This document shows, one piece after another, positions 1 through 8,212 of a stretch of DNA of 20,332 bases. Under the pieces are notes generated by a model, which saw only the letters and a program-made list of their open reading frames with translations, did not search any database and had not been told where the DNA came from. Within the stretch, counting starts at the first letter, position 1; the number at the start of each line of letters is the position of its first letter. Position numbers and translations under genes: made by a program. This stretch comes from a virus: the IMG/VR virus record IMGVR_UViG_3300046810_000348, positions 1 through 20,332 of that record, one strand, 5' to 3'.

Positions 1-418
1 CGACGACGTCCGTGCCGCCGACCTTGATCGCCACCGTGCCACTCGGCAGGGTGATGGTGTAAGACTTGGCCTGCCAGTCGTAGACCAGCGAGCCGCCATC
101 ATCAAAACGCCAGACCTCGACATGGTCGCGATTATCTGGCGGCGGCCCGGCATTTCCATACAAGCCCGGGACAAACGTGCCTTGTGACACGTCACCGCTG
201 GGACTGATCAAACTGCCCTGCTCGCCCAAAGACGGTGCCCGCCAGTGCCTGGCCTTGCCGGCGGCGATGCTGTGCCACCGCACCCAGGCGCTGACCCATT
301 CACTGCCATCCGACACGCGACATACCGGCGGCGAAGCGGACAGATCCACCGCGACCACGTAGCAAGCCTTTACCGCACCCGCGATCATGCGGTCATGCTG
401 GGCGCTCGCGTAACTCAC
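1..418 (-). CDS. Phage baseplate assembly protein V (gpV), 3' part beyond the window
   Basis: This gene encodes the baseplate spike-type protein of contractile-tailed phages, which sits at the tail tip and is thought to puncture the host envelope. The visible 139 residues begin [20 protein letters not shown] and contain [20 protein letters not shown] and a later stretch [13 protein letters not shown]. This is the beta-rich pattern I associate with the P2 gpV/Mu gp45 family, with the repetitive spike region still to come. I chose the GTG start at 418 because GGAGG lies 7 bases upstream and the start overlaps the preceding stop codon (GTGA). The next in-frame ATG is at 388. It is the last visible gene of the late operon, and the rest of the baseplate (gpW/gp25 and gpJ types) would be expected off the left edge. 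The family assignment is fairly safe; the C-terminus cannot be seen. Confidence 0.85.
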   Translation of the reverse strand, partial: MSYASAQHDRMIAGAVKACYVVAVDLSASPPVCRVSDGSEWVSAWVRWHSIAAGKARHWRAPSLGEQGSLISPSGDVSQGTFVPGLYGNAGPPPDNRDHVEVWRFDDGGSLVYDWQAKSYTITLPSGTVAIKVGGTDVV

Positions 419-927
419 GGCAGATCCTCCGGCCTGAATTGCCCGTCACCCGGATCGACTTCAAACACCAACGACCCCGGCGGCTCGTCCGGCCACGGCC
501 ATTCCTCTAGGCCGAGATAAACTTGCTGAGTCCACTCCACCAGCCACACCGTGTATCCATCCAGGTGCGGCTGGGTCCAGTCCTGCAGCGATTGCACAAA
601 CTCGGCAGGCTCAACTGCTAGCCCCCATGTTTGCCCACGCAGCAGCACCGCCAGCTGAGTCGCTAACTGCACGGCCTGTTGATGATGGTGCGGCTTGATT
701 GGGTCGACGATGATGCGGGCCTCGAACTTGAAGATGAGCGAGGTTTCGCCGGTACCGATATCGGTACCCGGCTCGATCTCGGCCACCTCCAAGAACACCG
801 CTGGCAGCAACACGCGATCCTTAATGTCTGGCCAGGCTGTGACGGCCTGCACGCCAGGCAAGTGGGTACGCAAATGCTGTTCTACCGCCCGATAAAGCTG
901 GTCCAAGCTGAAGGGTTCGTCAGACAT
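415..927 (-). CDS. Putative tail completion / head-tail connector protein
   Basis: This is a 170-residue protein beginning [20 protein letters not shown] do not recognise it with certainty. The pattern of short amphipathic N-terminal helix, [16 protein letters not shown], then [11 protein letters not shown] and [11 protein letters not shown] resembles the small tail-completion proteins found between gpZ and gpV in Pseudomonas and P2/Mu-like tails. It has no membrane segment or catalytic motif. The ATG at 927 has GAGG 7 bases upstream and overlaps the end of the gpZ-like gene by 8 bases; a longer reading from 999 would lie inside gpZ and lacks such support. It ends in a GTGA overlap with the gpV gene. 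Its position suggests a role in tail or connector assembly, which is inference. Confidence 0.7.
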   Translation of the reverse strand: MSDEPFSLDQLYRAVEQHLRTHLPGVQAVTAWPDIKDRVLLPAVFLEVAEIEPGTDIGTGETSLIFKFEARIIVDPIKPHHHQQAVQLATQLAVLLRGQTWGLAVEPAEFVQSLQDWTQPHLDGYTVWLVEWTQQVYLGLEEWPWPDEPPGSLVFEVDPGDGQFRPEDLP

Positions 928-1585
928 TACCGATCCTCTTGAGGTATTTCTGCAGCTCAAAGTTGAGTTCCTGTTTGAGGATCTCCAGCAGACGCTCATC
1001 CGCCTTTTTGACCCAGCTGTCGAAGTGCGGCCGGGCTTGCTCCAGCGATACCTTGGCCTTGGCCAGCGGGAAACGACTGCCGTTTTCGGCGACCCAACCC
1101 GAACTCGGCCCGCGACCAGGTGACACCGTGCTGTCGGGGTAGTCGTCCGCGTTGAAATGCTTGCTGGCTGTGCGGATCCAGATGTCGGGCTTGTTGCCGT
1201 AGACCTTCTTGAGGAAAGCCCCTTGGTAACGCCGCCCCGCTACTGACACGCCGCTGCCGCTTTGTCGCGCCCGGCCGATCCGGCTGGACTCGATGGCGTT
1301 CAAACCGAACCACAGTTTGCCGCTCGCAGCCCCGCCGGAAACTGGATAGCTGCGCAACCGCTGACGCACCGCCGCAACAGCAATGCGCTCCGACCGGCTG
1401 ACCGCTCGGGCAATGTGCGTGCGCAACCAACCCAATGTCTTGTTGATCGCGCGCCGATGCGCCGCAGCGGCCGCTTTCGGTACCACCTTGGCAAAGTCCT
1501 GGAACGCCTGAAAGTCAGCGGCCGAGGATTGGATGGAGATCATCCCGCCCCCGGCCGAGGGTTTGAAATAGCTGCCGACACTCAT
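920..1585 (-). CDS. Minor tail protein Z-like (gpZ family)
   Basis: This 221-residue protein fits the prophage minor tail protein Z family, whose lambda member (about 192 residues) acts at the tail-to-head connection. Supporting features are AAAAHRRAINKTLGWLRTHI near residues 36-55, a basic segment RIAVAAVRQRLRSYPVSGG, and the later WIRTASKHFNADDYPDSTVS region. The C-terminus is charged and helical (DERLLEILKQELNFELQKYL). The ATG at 1585 overlaps the stop of the FII-like gene (ATGA) and has GAGG 8 bases upstream, so the start is secure. Stop and next start overlap by 8 bases, which suggests translational coupling with the next tail gene. No truncation is apparent. Confidence 0.75.
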   Translation of the reverse strand: MSVGSYFKPSAGGGMISIQSSAADFQAFQDFAKVVPKAAAAAHRRAINKTLGWLRTHIARAVSRSERIAVAAVRQRLRSYPVSGGAASGKLWFGLNAIESSRIGRARQSGSGVSVAGRRYQGAFLKKVYGNKPDIWIRTASKHFNADDYPDSTVSPGRGPSSGWVAENGSRFPLAKAKVSLEQARPHFDSWVKKADERLLEILKQELNFELQKYLKRIGNV

Positions 1586-1902
1586 GGGCGCAACCTCAGA
1601 ATGAGGGCGACTAGGCCGTCGCCGCTCGGTTCGAGCTGAATCAGGTCGTATTCACCGCCGCCGTCCAAGGCGGGCAAATCAACGCTGACCAGCATGCCCT
1701 GCTGCAGACCTTGCGAATCGCTGACACGGATCTCGAAGCGCGGCTCGCGCAACCCGGTGTTGAGCTTGCCGAACTTGGGTTGCAGCCAGGGTGCGGCGAA
1801 CATGCCGAACACTGGCTCTTCGCGGCCCTCGATCCGTGCGGTGTCACCCAGTGTCTCGAAAACGATGTCGTCAACATCAGTCATCAGCTCGCGAATGCCC
1901 AT
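1582..1902 (-). CDS. Head-tail joining protein, lambda gpFII-like
   Basis: This 106-residue protein starts MGIRELMTDVDDIVFETLGD. Lambda FII (117 residues) completes the portal vertex so that the tail can attach. The layout here is the same: a short N-terminal helix, then a beta-rich body (DTARIEGREEPVFGMF, PRFEIRVSDSQGLQQGMLVS, GDGLVALILRLRP). The ATG at 1902 lies 2 bases after the capsid stop and has GGAG about 9 bases upstream. A longer frame to 1944 would run back into the capsid gene and was not used. Its position directly after the major capsid gene is the one expected for FII-type proteins. The family call is moderate, because small joining proteins diverge strongly. Confidence 0.65.
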   Translation of the reverse strand: MGIRELMTDVDDIVFETLGDTARIEGREEPVFGMFAAPWLQPKFGKLNTGLREPRFEIRVSDSQGLQQGMLVSVDLPALDGGGEYDLIQLEPSGDGLVALILRLRP

Positions 1903-1904
1903 GA

Positions 1905-2900
1905 CTACATCTCCAGCAGGATCTGCGCCAGTGGCCGGGTGCACATGTGCAGCGGGTTGGACTGCGCTTCGCCGGCCATACCCTTGTTGAACGGCAATGG
2001 TTCGATCTTGCTGTAGTACGGCACGCCTTCGGTATTGACCGTTTCCATGTAGTCGGCGGGGGCGAACACCGAGATGTACAGGTCCGGAACGCCTTCGGGA
2101 ATCAGCAGTGCTTTGTCGTCGTGCACAAAAGTGATGCCGGCGATCTTGCCGCGGTAACGCTCCCAGGTGATGCCCCCGTAATCGAAGCTTTCACGTGCGT
2201 CACCGCGCAGCGATGCCGCCTGCTGGGTGTTCAGGTAAGTCGCCTTCACTTCTTTAAGCTTCAACATTGCGTTCCAGAAATTCTTGCCACAGAACGCTCG
2301 CGAACCACTGCGGGTAACGCTTCCCAGAGCGTCTTCCTGCAAATCCAGGGCATCACCACACTTGATACGGAAGTCCTCGTCCGAGCCTCCAAAGCCCATC
2401 GACAAGGTCTTCCGTTTCACGCCAAAACGCTCATAAATATCAAGCAACACGGTCTTGCCGTCAGCGTCATAGATCTTGCCGTTCAACGCACCAAGGCGCT
2501 GAAACTCGTGAGTGACGTCCAACTGACGGCGTGCCTTGGCCAGGCGCTTGTTTACCACGTCCTGCACCGACTGAAGCTCGGAGCGCGTACCGAAAGCCCG
2601 AATGCCCTGAATCTCGTCAGCCTTGATGGTGAAGCGTTCCGGCAGGTGCACGGTGTTGAACGGGATCAGGTTGCGCTTGCTGCCCGACACAACGAGGCCG
2701 GACGTTCCACGCTCGCCGGCCGGTACCAGGGCAAGGGTATCGCCGTCTTTTTCGATCTGCACCGTCAGGGTGGTGATGCCCTCTTCCTGAAACAGTCCGA
2801 GGCTACCGATGCGCCCAGGTACGTATTCCTGTTCGTTGATGGCGGCGGTCAACGAGGACACCGAAAACGCCTCGTCGTTGAAGATTTGAATGTCAGCCAT
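1905..2900 (-). CDS. Major capsid protein, lambda gpE family
   Basis: This gene encodes the main head shell protein, 331 residues (lambda gpE has 341). It begins MADIQIFNDEAFSVSSLTAA and contains the family-like sections IGSLGLFQEEGITTLTVQIE, FNTVHLPERFTIKADEIQGI and GITWERYRGKIAG, and ends near PLHMCTRPLAQILLEM. These match the Phage_cap_E pattern as I know it, including the late segment in which a uracil-rich-free, Cys-containing LHMCTRP precedes the C-terminus. The ATG at 2900 has GGAG 8 bases upstream. A frame reaching 2921 exists but would start inside the T-tract of the terminator at 2920-2940, so 2900 is preferred. The gene follows the decoration gene after a 63-base gap holding that hairpin. 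Confidence 0.9.
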   Translation of the reverse strand: MADIQIFNDEAFSVSSLTAAINEQEYVPGRIGSLGLFQEEGITTLTVQIEKDGDTLALVPAGERGTSGLVVSGSKRNLIPFNTVHLPERFTIKADEIQGIRAFGTRSELQSVQDVVNKRLAKARRQLDVTHEFQRLGALNGKIYDADGKTVLLDIYERFGVKRKTLSMGFGGSDEDFRIKCGDALDLQEDALGSVTRSGSRAFCGKNFWNAMLKLKEVKATYLNTQQAASLRGDARESFDYGGITWERYRGKIAGITFVHDDKALLIPEGVPDLYISVFAPADYMETVNTEGVPYYSKIEPLPFNKGMAGEAQSNPLHMCTRPLAQILLEM

Positions 2901-2919
2901 GAAGCAGTCTCCAGAAAAC

Positions 2920-2940
2920 AAAAAACCCGCACAGGGCGGG
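2920..2940 (-). terminator. Intrinsic terminator-like hairpin between decoration and capsid genes
   Basis: On the minus strand the sequence reads CCCGC, a five-base loop, GCGGG, then six T. This is a compact intrinsic terminator shape in the middle of the head operon, between the gpD-like and gpE-like genes. Late transcription modified by an antiterminator would read through it. The stem is short, so its strength is uncertain. Confidence 0.55.
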
Positions 2941-2949
2941 CTGAAAATA

Positions 2950-2967
2950 CTAAGGTGACCGCCTTAG
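2950..2967 (-). other. Inverted repeat overlapping the decoration-gene stop codon
   Basis: CTAAGG and CCTTAG form a perfect 6-base inverted repeat around a 6-base loop, and the stop codon of the gpD-like gene lies inside one arm. It sits 10 bases from the terminator-like hairpin at 2920-2940. It could be an mRNA end-stabilising hairpin, or it could be chance. Confidence 0.3.
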
Positions 2968-3308
2968 CGAACGATCACGTTATGCGCGGCCAGCGCTTTC
3001 TCGGCGGCCAGATCCAGACCGGTCAAATGCGCTTCGCTGACCTCGGCCAGACGAACCACGGCGCGACCGCGACGGACAATGTCGGACGTGCTCAGCGGGC
3101 CGAAGAGAATCGCTTGCGCGTTCTCGCTGCCGTCTTCGGCGGTCGGGTTGTACGGAGCGAATTCGCCGGTGCTGGTGACCAGGCCGAGGATCTGGCCAGG
3201 TTCCAGCGCGGGGCCGGCGGCGACGTTGATCGCTTCGCGGGAAATGGTGCCGGCACCCTCGGACAGGAGGAATTCGCCGGCGTGCATCGGTTCACGTTGA
3301 ATGTTCAT
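2964..3308 (-). CDS. Head decoration protein, lambda gpD family
   Basis: This is a 114-residue capsid-stabilising protein; lambda gpD has 110. It trimerises on the expanded head shell in the known family. Visible family features are PMHAGEFLLSEGAGTISREA at residues 7-26, GQILGLVTSTGEFAPYNP in the middle, and NAQAILFGPLSTSDIV followed by the ending AHNVIVR. The start at 3308 overlaps the protease stop (ATGA) and has GGAG 7 bases upstream. It lies between the protease/scaffold gene and the capsid gene, the same order as lambda C-(Nu3)-D-E. Nothing is unusual about its length. Confidence 0.88.
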   Translation of the reverse strand: MNIQREPMHAGEFLLSEGAGTISREAINVAAGPALEPGQILGLVTSTGEFAPYNPTAEDGSENAQAILFGPLSTSDIVRRGRAVVRLAEVSEAHLTGLDLAAEKALAAHNVIVR

Positions 3309-4480
3309 GCATTAGCTCCAGTAAGAGTGGATCGTTTGCCCGTTTGCGCCGCTTGGCGTGCGGACCAGATAGAGGGTTGGTCGATTTGCTTGGCCTGCAC
3401 CTTCGGCGGCGGGTCATCGGCCAGCGGCAAACTGTTGTCGATTTCAAAACCCTTGCCGCTACCGACCAGTTTGTCAAAGAGCCGGGCACGAACTGCCGGT
3501 GCATCCAAGCCTGCCGATACGTACTCGGCACTGAACTCCGGTAAACGCGCAGCGACACACAAGTCGTTGATGGCTTTGGCCTGGGTCAGCGCCGCCTGCA
3601 CTACCGCTTCGCTTTCCAGCCTGGTGACAGCGAGCAGCGGCTCAATCAGGTTGCTGATGCCCGCCGCCGTGCAACGCTGGCTGATCAGCACCGCCAGTTG
3701 CGCGGCATTGGACGCCGGCGCCGGTGGATCATCCGCAATCGGCGGTACCGGTTCCGGTGTTGGCTCAGGTTCCGGCTCCGGTTCTGTGGGTTCATCGAGT
3801 TGGGCCAGCAGCTCAGCTGGGGCATGCTGAAAACGCTGCAACACGGCGCCCTGTCCCAGGCACGCTTTGACCTTGACGCCATCGCCGACCTCGTCGGCCA
3901 GTCCCAGCGCCACCGCCTCATTCGCCGTCAGCCAGGTCTCGGCGGCAACCAAGCGCCGCAGTTCGGTTTCGTCGATGTCCGGCGCCTTGGCCTTGTACGC
4001 CGCGATGATGGCTTCCATGGTCTGGTCCAACACATCGGCGACCTTGCGAAAGCTCTCGGCGTCGCCGGCGGCGTAGGTCCACGGGTTGTGAATCATGAGC
4101 ATGGCGTTGGACGCGATGACCACCCTGTGCGCACCACATACGGCAACGCTGGCCGCGCTGGCGGCCAACGCATCGACCCGACCAGTGCAGCGCTCGCCCA
4201 GTCGCGACAGCGCGTTGTGCATCGCCAGACCGTCGAACAGATCTCCGCCCACACTGTTGAAGGCGGCGACCACCGGCGACACGCCGTCGTCCATCGCCCG
4301 TAGATCCTGAACAAACTGATTGGCGGTGATGCCCCAAGTACCGATCTCGCCGTAGACGAAAACTTCAATGGTGCGTTGTTCGGATTCGCCATTGGCCTGC
4401 ATGGCGTACCAGCTCTTGTCCGAGACTTGCACGCGCTCGCCGGCCTTGTTGTAAATGCGCGGACGCGCCTGATTGCTCAT
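3305..4480 (-). CDS. ClpP-like head maturation protease with scaffold-like C-terminal region
   Basis: This 391-residue protein plays the role of lambda gpC: it cleaves head proteins during prohead assembly. The N-terminal 200 residues are ClpP-like: AFNSVGGDLFDGLAMHNAL (73-91), RVDALAASAASVA with the probable nucleophile Ser108, MLMIHNPW with His131, and ETWLTANEAVALGLADEV (181-198). In ClpP the acidic residue is Asp; here the aligned residue appears to be Glu181. A Pro/Glu-rich linker (230-250, EPEPEPEPTPEP) leads to a helical domain at 256-391 that probably serves as scaffold, as in lambda where Nu3 is the nested 3' part of C. I see no in-frame ATG after codon 155, so a separately translated scaffold would need GTG or TTG. 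Start 4480 overlaps the portal stop and has AAGGAG 5 bases upstream. Confidence 0.88.
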   Translation of the reverse strand: MSNQARPRIYNKAGERVQVSDKSWYAMQANGESEQRTIEVFVYGEIGTWGITANQFVQDLRAMDDGVSPVVAAFNSVGGDLFDGLAMHNALSRLGERCTGRVDALAASAASVAVCGAHRVVIASNAMLMIHNPWTYAAGDAESFRKVADVLDQTMEAIIAAYKAKAPDIDETELRRLVAAETWLTANEAVALGLADEVGDGVKVKACLGQGAVLQRFQHAPAELLAQLDEPTEPEPEPEPTPEPVPPIADDPPAPASNAAQLAVLISQRCTAAGISNLIEPLLAVTRLESEAVVQAALTQAKAINDLCVAARLPEFSAEYVSAGLDAPAVRARLFDKLVGSGKGFEIDNSLPLADDPPPKVQAKQIDQPSIWSARQAAQTGKRSTLTGANA

Positions 4481-5955
4481 GGTTGCTCCTTGTCTTCGAG
4501 CGGTTCGATGACATCAAGGGTGTTGTAGTTAAGACCCAGGCCAACGGCTCGGGCGAGGTCGGCGGCGTTTTCTGCATCGACTGTTTCGGCGTCGTAACCG
4601 GTACGTAGCACCATCTCGCTGCGCGAGGCGAACCCGGCTTTGACTTCCATCGTCCGCGCCTGCACGTCCTGTACTGGCTGGATGTAGGCCCATCCCTGCG
4701 GTACCCAGCGGGTGCGCAGATATTCGCGTCGACGCTGGGCGTAATCCTCCAGCACCAACGCACCAGACAGCACCGCCATGTCCATCCACGCTGCACGCAC
4801 AGGACGACACAGCTGATGCACGTAAACGCTGAACTGCAGTTGCTCCAGACGCCGGCGAAACTCGTTGAGCACCACGCGCAATGCGCGGTCGTTGATCTCA
4901 CGCATATCGCCGGTGAGGATCTCGTACGGCGTACCGGTACCGGCCGCAGCGGCCATCAATTGCTGTCGCATGAAGTCCGGGTAGTTGTTGCCGGCGTCGG
5001 GCGGTTTGGAGAATTCCACTTCCTCGCCTGGTCCAAGTTCCTGCATGGTGCCGGGTTCAAGCGCGACCATCGGCGTGAAGCCATCCCGATCCGTGACCAG
5101 GGGAGCACCCGTAACCGGGTCGCGCGGCATGGGACCCGATTCCGGTGGGGGTCGAGTGATGAAGCCGGCGAACAGGTTGGCCACTTCCTGGCGAAACAGC
5201 ACCGCGTCGTCATAGTTGTCCAGGCTGCGCAAGCGCTTGAGCACCGGCGACAAGCGCGGCACACCACGCAACTGGCCGGGTTCCAGCGGTTCGAAGATAT
5301 GCAGCACCTGCGTGGCAGGCACGCGCACCAGTTGGTTGTAACCGGCGTTTAGCGATAAAGGATCACCCGGGTGCGAGCGATACATCCAATACGCCACGCG
5401 CTTGCCGATCGGGTTGAACTCGATGCCGGCGCGGATCACGTTTCCGTCGCGGGTGGTCTCAAACTTGTCGTGCGGCACGAACTCGGGTGCGAGCAACTGC
5501 AGTTGCAGCGGCACCGCATGACCATCATCCAAGCTGCGAGGTCGCAAACGAATGAAGCATTCGCCGGAGGTTTCCACCGTACGTGCAGCGAGCGCTTGCT
5601 GGCCGTAAAAATCGGTCAAGTCATCGGCGTCCGATTCATCGACCCAGTCCTCCCACAGTTCCTGCAGTTGTTTGCGCAGGGCATCGTCGTCCGTCTTCGG
5701 CCGTGGATTGATGCCGGTGCCGATCAGGTTGCTGACACGCTTGTCGATGACGTTGAAGGCATACGGGTCGTTGCGCACTGCGGCTCGAGAACGAGAACGC
5801 AGATTGCGTAGCGCCGGAGTGTTGATGGTGTTCAGGCCACTGTCGGGTGCATCCCAGCCGGCGGATCGTCGGCCTTCCCCGGCGCCTTCGTAACTGGCCT
5901 TGATGTTCGACGGTAGCAAGAATCCGTTGCGGGTCAGCGTCGGATAACGGGCCAT
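4477..5955 (-). CDS. Portal protein, lambda gpB family
   Basis: The product is 492 residues, close to lambda gpB (533). It forms the ring at the DNA-entry vertex. Recognisable parts are NTINTPALRNLRSRSRAAVR (42-61), NPYAF-type NDPYAFNVIDKRVSNLIGTG, RTVETSGECFIRLRPR, then EFVPHDKFE, GIEFNPIGKRVAYWMYRSHP and VLHIFEPLEPGQLRGVP, and the late LTGDMREINDRALRVVLNEF. These match the lambda-type portal pattern. The start ATG at 5955 shares one base with the gpW stop (TAATG), and the end overlaps the protease start (ATGA), so three genes are tightly coupled. The C-terminus is charged (EPLEDKEQP). Confidence 0.92.
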   Translation of the reverse strand: MARYPTLTRNGFLLPSNIKASYEGAGEGRRSAGWDAPDSGLNTINTPALRNLRSRSRAAVRNDPYAFNVIDKRVSNLIGTGINPRPKTDDDALRKQLQELWEDWVDESDADDLTDFYGQQALAARTVETSGECFIRLRPRSLDDGHAVPLQLQLLAPEFVPHDKFETTRDGNVIRAGIEFNPIGKRVAYWMYRSHPGDPLSLNAGYNQLVRVPATQVLHIFEPLEPGQLRGVPRLSPVLKRLRSLDNYDDAVLFRQEVANLFAGFITRPPPESGPMPRDPVTGAPLVTDRDGFTPMVALEPGTMQELGPGEEVEFSKPPDAGNNYPDFMRQQLMAAAAGTGTPYEILTGDMREINDRALRVVLNEFRRRLEQLQFSVYVHQLCRPVRAAWMDMAVLSGALVLEDYAQRRREYLRTRWVPQGWAYIQPVQDVQARTMEVKAGFASRSEMVLRTGYDAETVDAENAADLARAVGLGLNYNTLDVIEPLEDKEQP

Positions 5956-6161
5956 TACAGTCCCTTGCCTCCGTGATAAAGCCGAACTACACGTGACCGT
6001 GGGCCGGCGGCATTGAGCAGCGAGGTGCGAATTTCTTCACGGGCCTGCAGCAGCTCGTTGATGGTGCGGTACTCGACGGTCCGATCGCCGAAGCGCACGG
6101 TTTTTTCACCGCGCGCGATGGCCTTCTCGATCACGTCGAGGTGCTGTTGAGTAAAGGACAT
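5955..6161 (-). CDS. Head-tail connector, gpW-like
   Basis: This is a 68-residue protein, MSFTQQHLDVIEKAIARGEK, with FGDRTVEYRTINELLQAREE following. The size (lambda gpW has 68) and this alternation of helix, short beta hairpin (VRFGDRTVEY) and helix fit the gpW family, which stabilises packaged DNA and prepares the portal for gpFII. It lies between large terminase and portal, the usual place. Only one base separates it from the terminase stop, and its own stop overlaps the portal start, so it is coupled on both sides. Confidence 0.85.
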   Translation of the reverse strand: MSFTQQHLDVIEKAIARGEKTVRFGDRTVEYRTINELLQAREEIRTSLLNAAGPRSRVVRLYHGGKGL

Positions 6162-6162
6162 A

Positions 6163-8208
6163 TCAGCGTCTCTTCAGATAACCGCTTGTAGAGCTGCGGC
6201 GTTGAGATGGTGAAGCTGCAGGTCGCGCGGGTGCGACAGGAGCAGCTGGTATAGGTGAGGTCATTTGCGCTTGTCTCACGGCCGCCGGAGGTGGCGATGG
6301 CTCGGCGGCTGGTGCTTGATCAACACGCTCGGCCTGCAGAGGCTTGGCCGGTGCATCATCAAACAACCCGGATTGCGCCAGAGCCTGCCGCACCCGATCC
6401 CAGTCATGTTCCTGGTACCGGTTGATGCCCAGGTAGTGCGCCATGGCCAGGCAATACACCATCAGGTCAAGAGCCTCGTTGCGCTCGGCCTTGCCCTTCA
6501 CCCACTCGATGCGTTTGTGGCCGCGGATGTAGCGAGCGACCTTGCGCTCGGCAACGCACTGGGCGAAGAACTCGTCCGGCAAGTCGTTGGCAAAATGCAC
6601 AGAACCCGGTCCGTCCGGGAACGGGTAACGGTTGTAGATCCAGTCCTTGGCCGTGTCGGTGCCCACGAACCACAGCTCGGCGCCGTGGCGTTCGGTCTGG
6701 CCTTTCCAGGTCACGTCAACCATCGACGGGCGCTGCGCAATCACCGGGCGGCCAGGCTTGCTCGCACCCTTGATGGCGAATATGTTGCGCCAGCGACGCA
6801 CGCGGCAGAACTGGTAAACCTCATCGGTGTGGTGCCCGCCGGAGTCGACACCAGTGGCCAGGATCGCCAGACCGACGCCACAAGGATGCCGGTAACGCGC
6901 CTTGAGTTTCTCGTCGAGCACCGCCCAGGTACGCTCATCTGCAGGGTCGCCCCAAATGATCTGGTGATCGACTACCCACCGCTCCATGCCGATACCGAAG
7001 CCCATCACCATCAGTTCTAGGCGGTTGGCCTGAACGTCGACGGCACCGGTCAACATCATCACGCCGGCCGGCATTGCGCCAAGGCTGTAAGCTTCCAGTC
7101 GCGCCCGAGCGATCAAAACTTCGGCTTTGGTCTGTTCGAGTGCACTGTCCCAAACCTTGGCCAGACGGGTGTTATAGAACACCTGCATGAGGCTGGTATC
7201 GCCTTGGGCTTGGGCCTTTTTCGCGTCTTCAAATTCTATGGCGAGCGATGTCCAGTCCATCCAGCCCATCGGCGAGTACAGGGCGCTGAGATGAAAACCC
7301 ACAGTCTTGCCGTCGCCGGTACCGTGCGCGCGCCACTCACCGCGGGCGAGCATATCGCCCTTATGGTGTTCTTCGATTAGCACATCACAGTCCAGGCCGG
7401 ACGCCGCACATTTGTAATGCACAACGCTAAAATCGGCCGAATACAGCAGGTTTTCCCACTCAAGCACCTGCATGTGCCCACAATGCGGGCACGGCACGTA
7501 GTAGTGGCGCTGATCGCTGGACTCGAACAGATCGGCGATCCGCGAGGCGCCCTTGATCGTCGGCGAGCTGGAAAAATAGATCTTGGCGTTACGACCGAAG
7601 TTGGTTGCACGCGTCTCGGCCAATCGGATGGGATCACCTTCCTGACCAACATCGTTTTCCCAGCGGTCCACCTCGTCGCCGTAGATGTAGCGCGCCGACA
7701 ACTCGGAAAGGTTAGCCGCAGAGCCCGCGGTGGTGACATACAGCGAGCCACCCTCGAATTCCTTGGTGTCCATCGTGTTGCGGGCGTCGCGCGAACGAGT
7801 GGCCGCAACGCGCTCGCGCAACACAGGGGTGGCCTTGATGGTCTTGCTGATCCGCCCCGACACTCGCTTGGACAGGCCGAGGCTGGGCAACAACGCCAAA
7901 ATGTTCGATGGCGCCATGTGAATCAGTCCGCCCATCCAGTTGAGCGCGATCTGGGTTTTCATCAACTGCGAAGCCACCATCGTGACTACACGTCTGCATG
8001 GGTGAGCCGGCGACAGACATCGCATTGGCTCACGGGCATAAGGTGTTCGTGAGGTACGGTATTGGCCGGGCTCAGGTGCGCCGGTGTCCCGCGGAATCCG
8101 CATGTACTCATCGGCCCACTCATCAATCCAGAGATCGGGATCGGGACGCAGCCCACGGAAGTAGTTCTCACGGTACACCTGTGCACCGTCAGAAAATTCC
8201 GTGTGCAT
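6163..8208 (-). CDS. Terminase large subunit, GpA family
   Basis: This 681-residue DNA packaging motor has an N-terminal ATPase and a C-terminal nuclease. Visible motifs are the conserved entry region DLWIDEWADEYMRIPRDTGA (26-43), a deviant Walker A VASQLMKT (78-85) with Met where Gly is usual, Walker B YIYGDEVD (174-181), the coupling-like SSSPTIKG (213-220), a probable zinc site with C240, C243, C267 and C274, and nuclease-type acidic residues in TGAVDVQANRLELM (Asp391) and ATGVDSGGHHTDEVY. The tail from about 615 is Pro/Ala-rich. The start at 8208 lacks a good ribosome binding site but lies 4 bases after the small-terminase stop, and the conserved N-terminus requires a start upstream of codon 36. 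Coupled translation is likely. Confidence 0.92.
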   Translation of the reverse strand: MHTEFSDGAQVYRENYFRGLRPDPDLWIDEWADEYMRIPRDTGAPEPGQYRTSRTPYAREPMRCLSPAHPCRRVVTMVASQLMKTQIALNWMGGLIHMAPSNILALLPSLGLSKRVSGRISKTIKATPVLRERVAATRSRDARNTMDTKEFEGGSLYVTTAGSAANLSELSARYIYGDEVDRWENDVGQEGDPIRLAETRATNFGRNAKIYFSSSPTIKGASRIADLFESSDQRHYYVPCPHCGHMQVLEWENLLYSADFSVVHYKCAASGLDCDVLIEEHHKGDMLARGEWRAHGTGDGKTVGFHLSALYSPMGWMDWTSLAIEFEDAKKAQAQGDTSLMQVFYNTRLAKVWDSALEQTKAEVLIARARLEAYSLGAMPAGVMMLTGAVDVQANRLELMVMGFGIGMERWVVDHQIIWGDPADERTWAVLDEKLKARYRHPCGVGLAILATGVDSGGHHTDEVYQFCRVRRWRNIFAIKGASKPGRPVIAQRPSMVDVTWKGQTERHGAELWFVGTDTAKDWIYNRYPFPDGPGSVHFANDLPDEFFAQCVAERKVARYIRGHKRIEWVKGKAERNEALDLMVYCLAMAHYLGINRYQEHDWDRVRQALAQSGLFDDAPAKPLQAERVDQAPAAEPSPPPAAVRQAQMTSPIPAAPVAPARPAASPSQRRSSTSGYLKRR

Positions 8209-8212
8209 AGGT

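Noticed and set aside
1947-3830. Very long plus-strand open frame (627 codons) opposite the capsid and protease genes
   Set aside because: It is antisense to recognised capsid, decoration and protease genes, has no family resemblance, and such long shadows are common in high-G+C DNA.
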